Positions 42,468 to 57,659 of a DNA stretch of 64,000 nucleotides are shown piece after piece (the first letter of the stretch is position 1; each line of letters begins with the position of its first letter). Origin of the DNA: Trichomonas vaginalis G3 (taxonomy: Eukaryota; Parabasalia; Trichomonadida; Trichomonadidae); NCBI RefSeq assembly GCF_026262505.1, contig NC_067207.1:8214082-8278081 (forward strand). Reading direction: 5' to 3'. The position numbers and the translations under genes were made by a program. The notes beneath the pieces are model-generated. The model was not told where the DNA came from. It searched no databases and worked only from the letters and a program-made list of their open reading frames with translations.

Positions 42468-43966
42468 AAAGTGCTATTGGTTTTGTAAACTTCTTTGCTT
42501 TCAATTCATCTGGACCGTCTCTGTCACCAGTATATTGTATTTGAACTGTACCAACAGTTGAAATACCACCCATAAAGTCTTCTGAGTCAGCAAATGGAAT
42601 GCCAAGCCAAAAGTTTGAACGGTCTCCATTTGTATATTGAGTTTTTTGACCTCCTGTATGGGTCCATACTTTCACATATGGCATAATAGAACTTTGCATT
42701 TCAGGGTTAATGGTTGTTGTGAAGTTGTTGTTAAAGTTCATAGCATCTAATGTCAAGTTGTATGACCTCATATCCTCAACTGTAGAATATTCTTCTCTTG
42801 GATAATATTTGCCATCTATGTTTATATGATATTTAATACCAGGGTTGTAGAAACAAGAATAGTCATTTATAGTTCGTCTGAAAAGAACAAACATAGTATC
42901 TGCATGTTTCATTGCAGTTGTTAAGGCAATATCTGTTCTTGCACCTGGGTCAGCACTTTGGTTTCCAACTTCACCTGCAAAGTCTTTGACAGATATTTGG
43001 TGTATAGGGAACATAAGTGGAACTGCAATATATTTGGCAGCTAAAGCATTTGAAATATCTGGGTCCAACATATAGACTGCAAGTCTGCTTTCTATTCTCT
43101 TGCATTCAAATTTTTCGCATGTGAACTTAACTGGGTCCCAAGCATCTCCAGCAGCATTGAAATAATAGTTTACTTCAGTGTTGAGGTTTGAGAAACCAAA
43201 GTCTAAGTCAACTTTGTCTTTGCAAAATTCGGCGAATGACGTTTTATTTGTTCCCTTTACGTCTGTAAGAGTGAATGGGTCTTGTGTTGGTGCAATGACT
43301 AAGTTATTTTTGCTTGGAGTAAGTTCGATAGAAATTTTTCCTGCCAGTTTGGCAAGTATCTTAAAAACCTGAAGATGAGGAAAGATGACAAAGGAACTCT
43401 AAGTTTCAGTTTTACTTTAGTGGCAGCAGTTCCATCTGAACCAGAAAGGTTAACATAAACTCCTGGAACGTTAGGGTCAAGTCTTCTTATTTTCTCAATA
43501 GTTGCATACTGGTCTGTTTGTTCTCTAGCTTGTGGTTGTACTGAGTTTCTTAAAGCGAACCATTCATAGTTTGCCCATGTTACTGTTTGAACTAAGTCAG
43601 AGTTAGAATATATCTTATATCCCATGAAAACTTCTGGAGCATATTGGTATCCGACATAGAAAATTCCATTGCAACCTTTCTTTTCAGACAACTTGGCAGA
43701 AGGTTTTATTTCAATGTCTTGTTCCACGTATAAGAAAGAGTTGTCAATAGAAATAATATGAAACCTGTCGCAAGCAATATCTACTGTTGTTGAAGAACCT
43801 TCTCCAAACTCACCTACGTTTCCATAAGAAACAGCAGTTGTATATTCGTAAGTTCCAGGAACTATTTCTGACCTTCTAATGGCATTGTCGCATTCGTTAT
43901 ACCATTCGAAACATTTCCATTCATGGCATCCAAAACTGTTGGCGTTATATTCTGAGCGGCGTACAT
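42361..43966 (-). pseudogene. Maverick major capsid-like gene (copy C)
   Basis: Matches the copy A locus; frame broken, a couple of breaks. Confidence 0.5.
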
Positions 43967-43998
43967 TTCATATGGGTAAAAATATAGAATAGTTGGAT

Positions 43999-46900
43999 TT
44001 ATATGTCATAATAGAACCCACTCGGACCAAGCTTTACTTTCTTCCTGACTGAGTTTTTAACTCTTCTTTTTCCTTCATTGCCACTACTTTCACTAGATGA
44101 AGTTACTTCTTCACTACTTTCACTTTGTTCTACTCTTCTCTTCTTCTTTGGTGTCGCTTTTGGTAACTTGCCCTCTGCTTCAAGTTGTTGCATCTTTGCC
44201 TCATGTTCACCTAGTATGTTGTAAATTTCCCATGTCCTTTTTGCCTTTGGGCTCTGGTCGCCCATCTCAGGTAACCTATATCTAGAAAGATTTTGTCATA
44301 GTTTGTATTTGAGTCTTCGCGTATTGTTTGCATGACTCTTTCCTGAGTTTCCGGTTCAAGCTCTTCAAACAGAGCTTGTCCATATGGAATAAGCTCGTTT
44401 CCAAATATATGTTTTTGTAGCCATTCTGGTTTTCTTTCCATGTTACCAATAATATCTTTTGTGAATGGGAAAGCTTTTACCCAATGTTTCAGTCTTTCGT
44501 CATTTATTTCTGTAGTTGGTTTTATTTTGTCAAGGAACATGTTTTTCAATACTAACATTTCATTTGGTACTGTCCATTTGAGTTTTCTTAAATATTCATC
44601 CCTTCTCGGTTCATTGTCTGCAAAGTAAGTTTTTATGACATTTTGTAAACTTTCGTTTGCAAGGTCATGTACAATAGGTTCTCTTCCTCTTCTCTCCCTA
44701 ACTGTCTTTCTAAACTCTTCACCAAATATACCATCTCTATGGTTCTGTGTAGTTCTTTGAGATAAATGTTTTAGAACGTCAGGTGTTATATTTCCATCAG
44801 CCATGTTCATTCATACTGGTTCAAAATATCTGCATCTTTCATATCTTTCAATGGCATTAAAGCCGCGCTGAAAATACCAGCTATATCTGGTTCACCATTC
44901 ACTTCCATTGCGTCTACAACTTCTTGGAATTGTGGTTGTAAGTTTATGAACCACCTATCCGGATTAGCTTTATGACCCCATCTCATTGTAGTTCCATAGT
45001 CTGCAGAAACAAAAGTAGGTTTGTTTCCATATTGGTTAGGTTCTGAATGAACTTTAAACAATGTTTCATTTCTATATGTTTTGTTGAAATTTAACCTTTT
45101 ATTTTCACCGAGTTCAGCCAAAGATTGAACGTTATATGGTCGTAAGTAAAAAGGATTGTTGTATTTGCGTACATTATCTTTCAGTACTTCCATTCTATGC
45201 TGAATATTTTCATCTGATGTTGGAGTCTTTTGTATGTCGGCAAACATTTTTCGATATTCTTCTACTATGTCAGCCGAATTTTTTTTAGACTCTTGGAAAG
45301 ATTCCATATTCACCTCATACTCTTGTTGAGGGTCAAGATTTTTCGGCTGTTCCAAATCTTCATCTAGTTCTGTGAGGTTAGTTTCCAAAGGAGGGACTTG
45401 TTCGTTTCCTTCAGGCTCTTCTAGCTGTTGTTGCTGAACTATTTCTTCCATGTCTGGTTGTATCTGAACTTCTTCCTGTTGAGTTTCTTGTACCTCATCT
45501 GCTGGCATTTCATATATTCCGAGACCGTTTTTAAAAAGTTCCCTATCTAAGTCATCCGGACTCATAAACCTTTCTTCTTTCGTTCCGTCTCTATTTTTTA
45601 CGCGTTTCATGAAGAGAGTTGAATTGTCATTTAGCTCTGACACCAAATATCTCGGAGTAAATTCGTTCATGTCATTTGGATGATATGCTATTAAATCATA
45701 TCCCTTAGCGAGCTTGTATTTTCCAGGTTTGAAATTATATCCCATTTGGTGCTGAACCATAAAGCTAAATAGGTTCGGGTCTGTATTTCCTTCCTTGAAC
45801 TTTCTAATAGCTTCTTTATATCTGTCACTAAAGTCAAGAGTATCTGGGTAACCATATTCTTCCTTAAGCATTTTTAAGAAATCTTGGTTTCCTTGTTCTC
45901 TACTTCTTTTATGTCCTTGCTCTGTTTGTGGTTGTTGTGCTGGTTGTGGAGGTGGTTGTTGTGCAGGGTTTTGAACTGTTGGTTGCTGTGCTGGTTGTGG
46001 AGGTGGTTGTTGTGCAGGGTTTTGAACTGTTGGTTGCTGTGCTGGTTGTGGAGGTGGTTGTTGTGCTGGTTGTTGTTGTTGTTGTGGTGCTGGATTTTGA
46101 ACTGTTGGTTGTTGTGTTGGTTTTGGTGCATGCCTGTGTCTGTGTCCATGTGACGATGTAAATGTTTTAGGTAGTCCTGGTGCAGGTGCTTCTCTTGGAG
46201 GGTTTGGTGGTATATAAGTTCCACTAGCTAGTATATAAGTTCCACCAGCTGGTATATAAGTTCCACCAGCTGGCACATATGTTCCATCTGCAGCATAATG
46301 TCCTACCTGACTTTCGTTCTTAAGAAAGCATTTACTAGGTCTCTTTTGGTCTGTTGTAACTCTTTTTCTTGACTTTCCACAACAGCTGTTCTAACGGCGT
46401 CATGGGCACTTTGAACTGCCTGTCTCGTTGCTGCATCTGTTATTTTCGTCATATTTTGTGCTACTTCTTTTAACTCTTTGTCGAAACCTTCAGACTTCAG
46501 TTTCTTTCCAGATGAGAAGTCGTTCACTAGTTTCACCTTACTATGAAGAGCTTCGAAGGCGTTCTTAAAGTCAGCATTCGTTAAAGCTTCATTTGAACTG
46601 TCTTCATCCGCTTGTATTTTTGTCCTTATTGACCCTATAAGTTGGGCTGCTTTAGCGTTGGCTTGGGCGTCTAACCAGTCATTATTAGCTTTTATATATT
46701 CTGCGCTTTTCATTGCCTTTTGCATGGCTGCGTCGTTATTTTTACTTTCTTGTGCTAAGTTTTCATACTGTACGGTTTGGTTTTGCAACTGTAAAAGTTT
46801 TTCTGCCTTTACATTTGCTTCAACTTCTTTTTTATACTCATCGCTATCCATATATGTCTTCAGGGCTTTTTGTTTTATTTCTTCATCTTTCAGTACTTTA

Positions 46901-47423
46901 TATTGAGTAGTATGGTTTTTCAAATTTATAACATCTTGTTCCATTTTTGCTACTTCTGCTGCTTTTTCTGACACTTTTTTCGCATATTCCTCTGTACTTA
47001 GTTCTTTCAGTTGTTCTTCTTTCTTTTTTCTCTACGTTTAACTCATTGAGTTTCTTTGTGTGTCTGTCATATTCTAGTTTCTTTTCGTTTTCACTTATTT
47101 GTTTCTGTATGTCTATGTTTGACTTTTTGACATCTGTTATTTGATTTTTGAGTGAACTCAAATTCATTTGACTTTGAGGGTTATAAGCTGTTCCGTCTGC
47201 AGCTCACCATAGCCTGCCATTTTCGCTAAAAGTGCCGCTCTTAAACCTCACTCTGTGCACCAATAACTCGGTTTAAAAGCATAGGGTTGCTTGACATTTG
47301 TTGCAACATAGTGGGGTCATTCAGCATTTGTTGTTGCAACTGTTGTTGTGGTGTCAGTTTTACTATTGGATGTTTCAATGCTCCCTTCCTCTTACGTATA
47401 TTCTTACGTAGCTTACGTGGCAT
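43999..47423 (-). pseudogene. Maverick long structural-type locus (copy C)
   Basis: Matches 13743-17167, with three P/Q repeat units; several breaks. Confidence 0.5.
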
Positions 47424-47606
47424 TTTAAGTGAAGTTAAAAAGCGGTTTTATACTAAACATCTTCGGGCTAGAGGGCGCAACGCGCCTGGAAGCCCCACTA
47501 CCTTTTTTTTTTCAAGTAGATGTGATTTGATTCTGTACAACTAAATATTAATATATTTAAAACATTGTAGAATTAAAATTTTTGACGATATCAATTTATA
47601 AAAAAA

Positions 47607-48056
47607 ATGCAAGCGAATCCTTTTAATAAGCTAAGATACGATTTGCTTCACTTTGTCCACTACGTAGTAAGTGTTCACAACACAGGGAGCGAATGGACTG
47701 GTCGAAGCATGTGGCGCGCTACTTGCATTAGCCGGGTAAAGGCACAATTTATCTCTATAAAACTAGCTTAAAAATGATTATTTTCTTCTTTAGATCCACT
47801 TTTGAAATTCTAAATTCTAACATAACTTGCCTTAAATTTCATTATGAGCCTACCTTATCTTGCAATTTCAGACGATTGCGGAAGAGTTTTAGTTATGGCT
47901 GATTGTGATCAGGTCTTACACTCGCGAATCACGTCGTCAAGTAGTCTGAAGCTCAGTATGTATTCGGAGCTTTCAATGGCCGTAAAATCGGTTTTAGGCC
48001 TTTTGCGCAGACCAAAACAAATTTATGAGTTATCGATTTTGGCCGTATGGAAGCCA
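47607..48056 (+). pseudogene. VPS16: VPS16 5' end leading into the fold-back (copy C)
   Basis: The MQANPF start is followed by error-rich VPS16 sequence corresponding to about 2398-2816. At about 48057 the sequence turns into the opposite strand of the same gene. Indels appear from about 47670 on, the point where copy A meets its gap. Confidence 0.7.
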
Positions 48057-48324
48057 TAGTCGTCTGGAAATTGGCAAGAAAGGTAGCCTTAGCTCATAGT
48101 GGAATTTAAGGCAAGTTATGTTAGAATTTAGAATTTTTCAATGGATCATAGAAAGGGAAATATCATTTTTTAGTATTTTTATTAGAGAATAATTGCTGCC
48201 TTTACGCGCTAATGCACAGTAGCCCACATGCTTCCCAGTCCATGCTCCCCTGTTGTTGAACACTTTACTAGGTGGACAAAGTGAAGCAAATGTATCTTAG
48301 CTTTATTAAAAGGATTCGCTGCAT
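48057..48324 (-). pseudogene. VPS16: VPS16 5' end, opposite strand after the fold-back (copy D)
   Basis: Runs back from about codon 84 to the start codon at 48322-48324. Many one-base indels. The central 160 bp or so are present on the plus side only. Confidence 0.65.
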
Positions 48325-48435
48325 TTTATAAATATGAATATGCGATACAAAAATTTCTATATATACAATGTTTTAAATATATTAATATTTAGTATGTACA
48401 GAATCAAAATCACATCATACTGAAAAAAGAAACGT

Positions 48436-51400
48436 GAAGAGAGGGGCTTCCGAGCGCAAGTTGACCGTGCCCTCTAGCCCCAGCGGATGTTAGTATAAAA
48501 CGCTTTTTAACTTCACTTAAAATGCACCGTATAAGCTTACTAAGAATATACGTAAGAGGAAGAGAGCATTGAGAACATCCAATAGTAAAACTGAACACCA
48601 CAACAACAGTTGCAACAACAAAATGTGAATGACCCCCACTATGTTGCAACAAATGTCAAGCAACCTATGCTTTTAAACGAGTTATTGGTGCACAGAGTGG
48701 AGGTTTAAGGCGGCACTTTTAGCGAAAATGGCAGCTATGGTGGAGCTGCAGACGAGAACAGCTTATAACCCTCAAAGTCAAATGAATTTGAGTTCACTCA
48801 AAAATCAAATAACAGATGTCAAAAAGTCAAACATAGACATACAGAAACAATAAGTGAAAACGAAAAGAAACTAGAATATGACAGACACACAAAGAAACTC
48901 AATGAGTTAAACGTAGAGAAAAAGAAGAAAGAAGAACAACTGAAAGAAATACAAGTACAGAGAATATGCGAAAAAAGTGTCAGAAAAACAGCAGAAGTAG
49001 CAAAAAATGGAACAAGATGTTTATAATTTGAAAACCATACTACTCCAATATAAAGTACTGAAAGATGAAGAAATAAAACAAAAAGCCTGAAGACATATAT
49101 GGATAGCGATGAGTATAAAAAAAGTTGAAGCAAATGTAAAGGCAGAAAACATTTTACAGTTGCAAAACCAAACCGGTACAGTATGAAACTTAGCACAAGA
49201 AAGTAAAAATAACGACGCAGCCATGCAAAAGGCAATGAAAAGCGCAGAATATAAAGCTATAATGACTGGTTAGAGCCCAAGCCAACGCTAAAGCAGCCCA
49301 ACTTATAGGGTCATAGGACAAAAATACAAGCGGATGAGACAGTTCAAATGAAGCTTTAGTAATGCTGACTTTAAGAACGCCTTCGAAGCTCTTCATAGTA
49401 AGGTGAACATAGTGAACGACTTCTCATCTGAAAAAGAATGAAAGTCTGAGGTTTTCGACAAAGAGTTAAAAGAAGTAGCACAAATATTGACGAAAATAAC
49501 AGATGCAGCAACGAGACAGGCAGTTTCAAAGGCCTGACGCCGTTAGAGCAATCGTTGTGGAAGTCAAGAAACAAGAGTCATACACAGACCAAAAAGACCT
49601 AATAAATGCTTTCTTAAACGAGAAAGTCAGGTAGGACATTTATGCTGCAGATGGACATATGTGCCAGCTGGTGGAACTTATATACCAGCTGAGTGGAACT
49701 TATATACTAGCTAGTGGAACTTATATACACACAAACCCTCCAGAAAGCACCTGCACGGACTACCTAAAACATTTACATCGTCACATGGACACAGACAAGG
49801 CATGCACCAAAACCAACACAACACAACCAACAGTTCAAAACCCAGCACAACCACAGCAACAGAAACAACAAACCAGCACAAACAAACCCCCCAACACGCA
49901 GCACAGCAACCAACAAGTTCACAAAACCATAGCAACAACCAACACTCACAACCAACTCGCAACCAACAGTTCAAAACCTGCACAACAACATCACAACAGC
50001 ACCAAACCACAACAGAGCAAGGACATAAAAGAAGTAGAGAACAAGGAAACCAAGATTCTTAAAAATGCTTAAGAAGCATATATGGTTACCCAGAATACTC
50101 TTGACTTTAGTGACAGATATAAAGAAGCTATTAGAAAGTTCAAGAAGGAAATACGACCCGAACCTATTTAGCTTTATGGTTCAGCACCAAATGGGATATA
50201 ATTTCAACCTGGAAAATACAAGCTCGCTAAGGATATGATTTAATAGCATATCATCCAAATGACATGACTGAATTTACTCCGAGATATTTGGTGTCAGAGC
50301 TAAATGAAATTCAACTCTCTTCATGAACGCGTAAAAAATAGAGACGGAACGAAAGAAGAAAGGGTTTATGAGTCGCGGATGACTTAGATAGGGAACTTTG
50401 TTAAAACGGTCTCGGAATATATGAAATGCCAGCAGATGAGGTACAGAAACTCACAGGAAGAAGTTCAGATACAACCAGACATGGAAGAAATAGTTCAGCA
50501 ACAACAGCTAGAAGAGCCTGAAGGAAACGAACAAGTCCTCCTTTGGAAACTAACTTCACAGAATAGATGAAGATTTGGAACAGCCGAAAAATCTTGACCC
50601 TCAACAGAGATATGCGGAGAATATGGAATCTTTCCAAGAGTCTAAGAAAAATTCGGCTGACATATAGAAGAATATCGAAAAATGTTCGCCGACATACAAG
50701 ACTCCAACATCAGATGAAAATATTCAGCATAGAATGGAAGTACTGAGAAAGAAAGTTACGCAAATACACAATCCTTTTTACTTACGACATATAACGTTCA
50801 ATCTTTTGGCTGAACTCGGTGAAAATAAAAAGGTTAAATTTCAACAAAACATATAGAATGAAACATTGTAAATTCATTTAACAGTTCATATCAGAACCTA
50901 AACCATATGGAACAAACTACTTTTGTTTCTGCAGACTATGGAACTACAATGAGATGGGGTCATAAAGCTAATCCGGATAGGTGGTTCATAAACTTACAAC
51001 CACAATTCCAAGAAGTTGTAGACGCAATGGAAGTGAATGTGAATGAACTCGAGATTAGCTGGTATTTCAGCGCGGCTTTAATGCCATTGAAAGATATGAA
51101 AGATGCAGATATTTTGAACCAGTATGAAAATGAACATGGCTGATGGAAAATATAACACCTGACGTCTAAACATTTATCTCAAGAACTACACAGAACCATA
51201 GAGATGGTATATTGGTGAAGAGTTTAGAAAGAGTTAGGGAGAGAGAAGGAGAGAACCTATTGTAGCATGACCTTGCAAACGAAAGTTTACAAAATGTCAT
51301 AAAACTTACTTTGCAGACAATGAACCTGAGAAGGGATGAATATTAAGAAAACTCAAATGGACAGTACCAAATGAAATGTTAGTATTGAAAAACATGTTCC

Positions 51401-54400
51401 TTGACAAAATAAAACCAACTACAGAAATAAATGACGCAAGACTGAAACATTGGGTAAAGCTTTCCCATTCACAAAAGATATTTGGTAACATGGAAAGAAA
51501 ACCAGAATGGCTACAAAAAACATATATTTGGAACGAGCTTATTCCATATGGACAAGCTCTTTTGAAGAGCTTGAACCGGAAACTCAGGAAAGAGTCATGC
51601 AAACAATACGCGAAGACTCAAATACAAACTATGACAAAATCTTTCTAGGATATAGGTTACCTGAGATGGGCGACCAGAGCCCAAAGGCAAAAGGACATGG
51701 GAAATTTACAACATACTAGGTGAACATGAGGCAAAGATGCAACAACTTGAAGCAGAGGGCAAGTTACCAAAAGCGACACCAAAGAAAAGAAGTAGAACAA
51801 AGTGAAAGTAGTGAAGAAGTAACTATTCTAGTGAAAGTAGTGGCAATGAAGGAAAAGAAGAGTTAAAACTCAGTCAGGAAGAAAGTAAAGCTTGGTCCGA
51901 GGGGTCTATTATGACATTAAATCCAACTATTCTATATTTTACCATATGAAATGTACGCCGCTCAGAATATAACGCCAACAGTTTTGGATGCCATGAAGGA
52001 AATGTTTCCGAATGTATAACGAATGCGACAATGCCATTAGAAGGTCAGAAATAGTTCCTGGAACTTACGATATAAACTGCTGTCTTTATGGAAACGTAGG
52101 TGAGTTTGGAGAAGGTTCTTCAACAACAGTAGATATTGCTTGCGACAGTTTCATATATATTTCTATTGACAACTCTTCTTATACGTGGCAAGAACATTGA
52201 AATAAAACCTTCTGCAAGTTGTCTGACAAAGAAAGGTTGCAATGGAATTTTCTATGTCGGATACCAATATGCTCCAGAAGTTTTCATGGGATATAAGATA
52301 TATTCTAACTCTGACTTAGTTCAAACAGTAACATGGGCACTATGATGGTTCGCTTTAGAAACTACTACAACCACAAGCTAGAGAACAAACAGCCTATGCA
52401 ACTATTGAGAAAATAAGAACTTGACCCTAACGTTCCAGGAGTTATGTTACCTTTCTGGTTCAGATGAACTGCTGCCACTAAAGTAAACTGAAACTTAGAG
52501 TTCCTTTGTCATCTTTCCTCATCTTCAGGTTTTTAGATACTTGCCAAACTGGGCAGGAAAATTCTATCGAACTTACTCCAAGCAAAATAAACTTAGTCAT
52601 TGCACCACACAAACCCATCACTTTCGCGTAAAGGGAACAAATTAAACGTCATTCGCGAATTTGCAAAGACAAAGTTGACTTAGACTTTTGGTTTCATCAC
52701 TTCAACACTGAAGTAAACTATTATATTCAATGCTGCTGGGAACTGCTTGGGACCCAGTTAAGTTCACATAGCGAAATTTAATGCAAGAGAATAAAAGCAG
52801 ACTTGCAGTCTTATGTTGACAAATCATTTAATGCTTTAGCCTGCCAAACTAATATTTAGCAGTTCACTTAATGTATCCTATACACACAAACTATCTGTCA
52901 AAGCTTTGGAGGTGAAGCGTTAGAAACCAATAAGTTGCTGACCAGGCTGCAAGAACAATATTGCCTTAACACTGCAATGAAACTATGCATTGGATACATA
53001 TGTATTGTTCTTTTCAGACGAACTTAATAACTATTCTTGTTCTACACCTGGATATTAAATACATATAAACTAATGCAAATATTATCCATAGAGAAGATAT
53101 TCTACAGTTGGAGGATATGAAGGTCATACAACTTGACATTAGATGCTATGAACTTTAACAACAACTTCACAAACAACCTCACCCTGAAATGCAAAGTTCT
53201 ATTTATGCCATATGTGAAAGTATGGACCATACAGGAGGTCAAAAAACTCAATATACAAATGAGACCGTTCAAACTTTTGGCTTGGCATTCCATTTGCTGA
53301 CTCAGAAGACTTTATGGGTGGTATTTCAACTGTTGTACAGTTCAAATACAATATACTGGTGACAGAGACGGTCCAGATGATATGAAAACAAAGAAGTTAT
53401 ACAAAACCAATAGCACTTTCACGAAGATGCTCTTTTGAAAATTCGTTCGATGAACCTGCTGGGCTCCTCAGATTGCATAACGACAGCTTCCATCGAGCAG
53501 ATTTTGCAGCAGGTCATAATTGTTCTTGAACTGACTTCTCTCCGTCAAATATTGACAGTACGCCAGTTTTGACATAATATTGTTATTATAAACTTTCCTT
53601 TAGAAATATCTGTAATTTTGAAGTTATATTTTTTGTCTGCTTCAAGAACTTTCACCATTTCAGTTATACCAACTTTTCTTTGCTTTATTGAAAATTTTAG
53701 GTTCAGCAAGACTGCTATTCTATAACATTTTCCATTGTTTTGTAAAGAACTATATCTGTCAATGTATTTGTATATGTTTGTGTGTGAACTTTGTTTTGCT
53801 CAATTGCAAGAGAATATCTGAATACGTCATCTCTTTTATTCTAAGTAAATGTCATTTCGAAAAATAGATAGCTAAGTGTTTTCAAAGTTTAATGCGGTGG
53901 CAGATGTGAAGTTAAATTCACCAACTCAAACAAACAGTTCAAAGTGTTGTTGTCAAATGTCAAAGACGCGAGAGTTGAAGTGGGGAAACCATACGAAGAC
54001 GAGATGGTAACAATTAGTTCTAAAGAAAAACCTAAAAGGAACAATATCCCTGAAGTTTAGCAGAGACTTAAGTTCTGTGTACTCAGAATCAAACGACTTC
54101 AACAACTGAAAGCAAAATTAAACTCAGGAAAGATTTGTCAGCTTTAAGTATAATGTTAAACTTGGTCGAACACAACCCTGTAAAAAGTGAACTCATATGT
54201 CATTGCACCTCAATGAAGTTTTGAAAGAACTATTGAAACTTTGACAGAGGCAGACGATATAAACATCAAAGAAATAGAACCCGACATTAGTTGCTGTGGT
54301 GTTTCATATAATGTCATTGACAAGATATACTTATGAAAGAGGGATAACGTTGAACTTAAAAATGATAGTTCCCAGACGTTATAGAATATTTGACGACCAC

Positions 54401-55625
54401 AGACATTTCATTAAAATTTATTTGCTAAGTAAATGCAGAAAGACATAATTTTACTATTACGACTAAGAACCCTGAGTCATATAATTCTATAACAACAAAC
54501 TTACAAGTCCGTCAGGACGATATTGTAAACTAACCTTAAACACAATGACGACTAAAGCCCTGTTTTGCTCTTTTGACACCAGAAGACTTTATTGTGTGAA
54601 TGGTAAAAAATACTCCTTTGAAGATACTTACTCAGATATACCACCACAGGTTTTGTTTGACTTATTTAATACTTTAAGGACGGATGTAACATGTGCTGCA
54701 ACTAGAGCATTTCATTATTTTTGGATGGTCCGACTGAGTTTACTATAAATATATGAGTTATAATACAAACTTATATCTGGTTTTTACTACAACAGTTTCC
54801 TATAACAGGAAAGTGTCATAAAGGAATGTCTGTTCCATTGACTTTAACACACCAATTTGTATATATTGTTTCAAACTTAGGTTCAAAGTGTTATTCGAAT
54901 GTCGACAGAAACTATTATGACCAAAAGATACTTATGCGTATAAACAACTTTCTCTGCTGTTGCCTATTGTTCATTCGAATGCAGGAGTTTTTCAGCTTTG
55001 TAACTCAAAACTTTAGCAAACATAGAACGTTGAACTTAGTTGACGCAAACTTTGTTCCTGTAAAACTTTTATGTCCTATGTATTTGTCAATGACGGCAGA
55101 AAGTTTTCGAATTGGAAGATGCAACTGGTGAAACGTATTGTATTACAAGAACAACTTCAACAACAATACTCAAACAACAAATGCCGAACAAAATGCGGAA
55201 CAAATGGAACAACAAGCTTCAAGAATAAAAAATATTTTTTTTTATTTTATTAAAAAATGTACAGAATAGATGTTTTCAGATTTTTATGACTTCCAAGCAT
55301 CAGAAATATGTGTCCATTTCGAGACTAATAACAAAGCAGTCGAGAATTTTGAAACGTTAGTCATTTATGTTGACTCTGCCCCAGAATGTTATGTCATGAA
55401 AGAATGGATGTTGTCTTTAACAAACAGAGCAACAATAGTGTCTGAACAAGAATGTAGACAGAAAACTTAGAAAAATAAAAGTTGTACAAGTTGGAAGAGA
55501 ATGTTAGATGCTTGGATATCTTATTGTCAAAGTTAGAAGATTTTTCAGTTCGAAGGTATAAAGTTCTATACACCATTCTCCAAACTTCTTTCCTATCTTC
55601 ACTGGTATAAAATACGGAACAAGTA
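48436..55625 (+). mobile_element. Maverick/Polinton block, copy D (degraded)
   Basis: Same gene order as copy B but with dozens of small breaks spread evenly through genes and spacers. Long-structural locus about 48520-51920, capsid-like gene about 51951-53516, small antisense gene about 53420-53840, 193-aa gene about 53850-54427, minor capsid-like gene about 54433-55227. The pattern looks like unpolished sequence rather than old decay. Confidence 0.6.
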
Positions 55626-57490
55626 GGAATGGACTTTGCATAATTAACGCTCCCAGAGGATTCATAATAACAAATTAACTTGTTTGTTGTCTGAGTCGCC
55701 CGTCCAATCATAAATCCAACTTAGTATCCGTAAGTTTAACATATTCTTTCTCACATCCCACACCATTATCGAGAGTGTTCAAATACAAACCGATGGCCAA
55801 CGAAGTAATTCAGGCAATCCAAATACACAAGTCCATAAACTCATTACTCGAAACAGGCTTAAATATTACAAAGGACATATTTCTCCTTGGTAACAGAAAG
55901 CCCGCAAGCTTCCAAGTCGACTCTTCCAACTAGCGTCGGCAATTATCACAAAAAGTTCTCTAATAGCAACAGCCGCCTAGAATGCTTGGAACAAAGAAAG
56001 AATGCGATCTTGTGTCATTAAGTTACTCGCTCCAGAGGATGCATATATAAGACAATAGTTACTTGTTGGTTGTTGTGTTCGCCGCAATTATATGAATGCT
56101 CAACTTAGGTACCGGTCAATGTTTACATATTCTGACACACTCTCATCACCAGTTATCGATAGAGCTTACAACGCATGCCGCAACGAAGTAATTTTCAGTG
56201 GCAATCCATACACAGCAAAATCATACTTGCGAAACATGGGTCTTAAATATTACAGAAGACATAATTTATCTCTTGCCAACAGAAAGCGAAGCATTCCAGC
56301 GCCTCCTTCACTAACGTCAAAACATCACAAAAATGTTCAGCACTGCAACTGCCGTAGACAAGCACGAATAAGACAGTAATGACTGTTCAAAAGTAACGCT
56401 CCAGAGGATCATATATAAGTACAAGTATCTGTTGTTGTTGAGTTCGCCCGCTATCATAATCATTACGGTACCGCAATGTACATATTCTGACCACACTCTC
56501 CACACCAGTTATCCGATAGAGTTCTTTTACAAACGATGGCCAAGCGAAGTAATTTCAGCGCATTCAAATACGACAGAAAATCATTACGTCGAAAAAGCTT
56601 AAATATTACAAAAGACATTATTATCTCTTGTGCAACAAGAAAGCGAAGCTTTTCCAGCGCCTCTTGTCCACTAGGCGTCAAAACATCACAAGAATGTTAG
56701 CAACTGCAACAGCCGTAGCAAGCACGAAACAAGACAGAATGGACTTTCAAAGTTAACGCTCCAGAGGATCATATAGACAACAGTTACTTGTTGTGTTAAG
56801 TTCGCCCCAATCATACATCCGATTTAGTACCGCCAATGCTACATATTCTCATTGGAAAGTCTCCATATTGTATCTGCGGCCAACTGTTGTTGCTAAAAAT
56901 CATACAGGACCATTCAGCCGACGTGAATATATTCCAGATTAAAATTACATTACAACACTTTGAGGCAAAGACAGGAAACTTCCAATATAGATTCTATGGC
57001 ATGCATCAGAAATCGGATCTAGATCTCCCAGACGAGCAATGTAACTGAAGTTAGAAACCCATCTGCAATTAAGAAATACATTGCCGACGTAGGCAAACAT
57101 ATCTACTCAACATTCCAGCCTCCAAAAGTATGCAAATATCAAAGAATGATGGGCAAAGTTAAACTTCAAATTAGGGCGGGTCGGCGCTGTTAGCCTGGAT
57201 CCAAAAATCAAGCTCAATCCCAATATTCATTGAAACAGAGGGTTTCACTTCAGAAACAACAATACGTTGCACCAAGCCCTGATGATTTCCAACCAACATC
57301 CAACACTCTGAATAATAGTGGACTTACTGCGGTGGCGCAGAAGGCTGTGGTCATTGGTTATTGGCGTTCTGCTTGCTGTTATCCTTATTATTCTCGATTT
57401 CATCTACTTCGTTTCTCTGCCAGTGAAACCATCTAAAGATAAATCATCATCTTGATATCCAGATGATTCCGAGCTCCGCGTGTTAATGTG
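55257..57490 (+). pseudogene. Maverick-surface fusion gene, copy D (degraded)
   Basis: Recognisable from MYRID-type start to the membrane-anchor region near 57350-57420. The repeat region matches three full units and a partial, as in A and C. Frame lost throughout. Confidence 0.55.
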
Positions 57491-57659
57491 TATATTTAAT
57501 TTAATTAAGGATGTCAATTGAAGAAAAGTGAGAAAATTCCTAAAATGCTAAAAATGAAATTTCCAACGTACTTTTTAATCTCATTTTTTTGATTTGAAAA
57601 AATTTGGATGAGAAGAACTCTTCGTTTTTTGAATTTTGTCACGATTGGTTTTTAAAGTA

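Larger units (their letters stand above)
40241..47502 (-). mobile_element. Maverick/Polinton structural-gene block, copy C
   Basis: Collinear with 9985-17246. Fossil, incomplete, several breaks. The GC-rich end lies at about 47460-47502. Confidence 0.65.

Noticed and set aside
17522-48056. Copies A, B and C as three independent genomic loci
   Set aside because: A and C match at a constant offset with no difference seen, including the same frame breaks, and the joins are gaps or a fold-back; duplicated assembly of one or two molecules is more likely.
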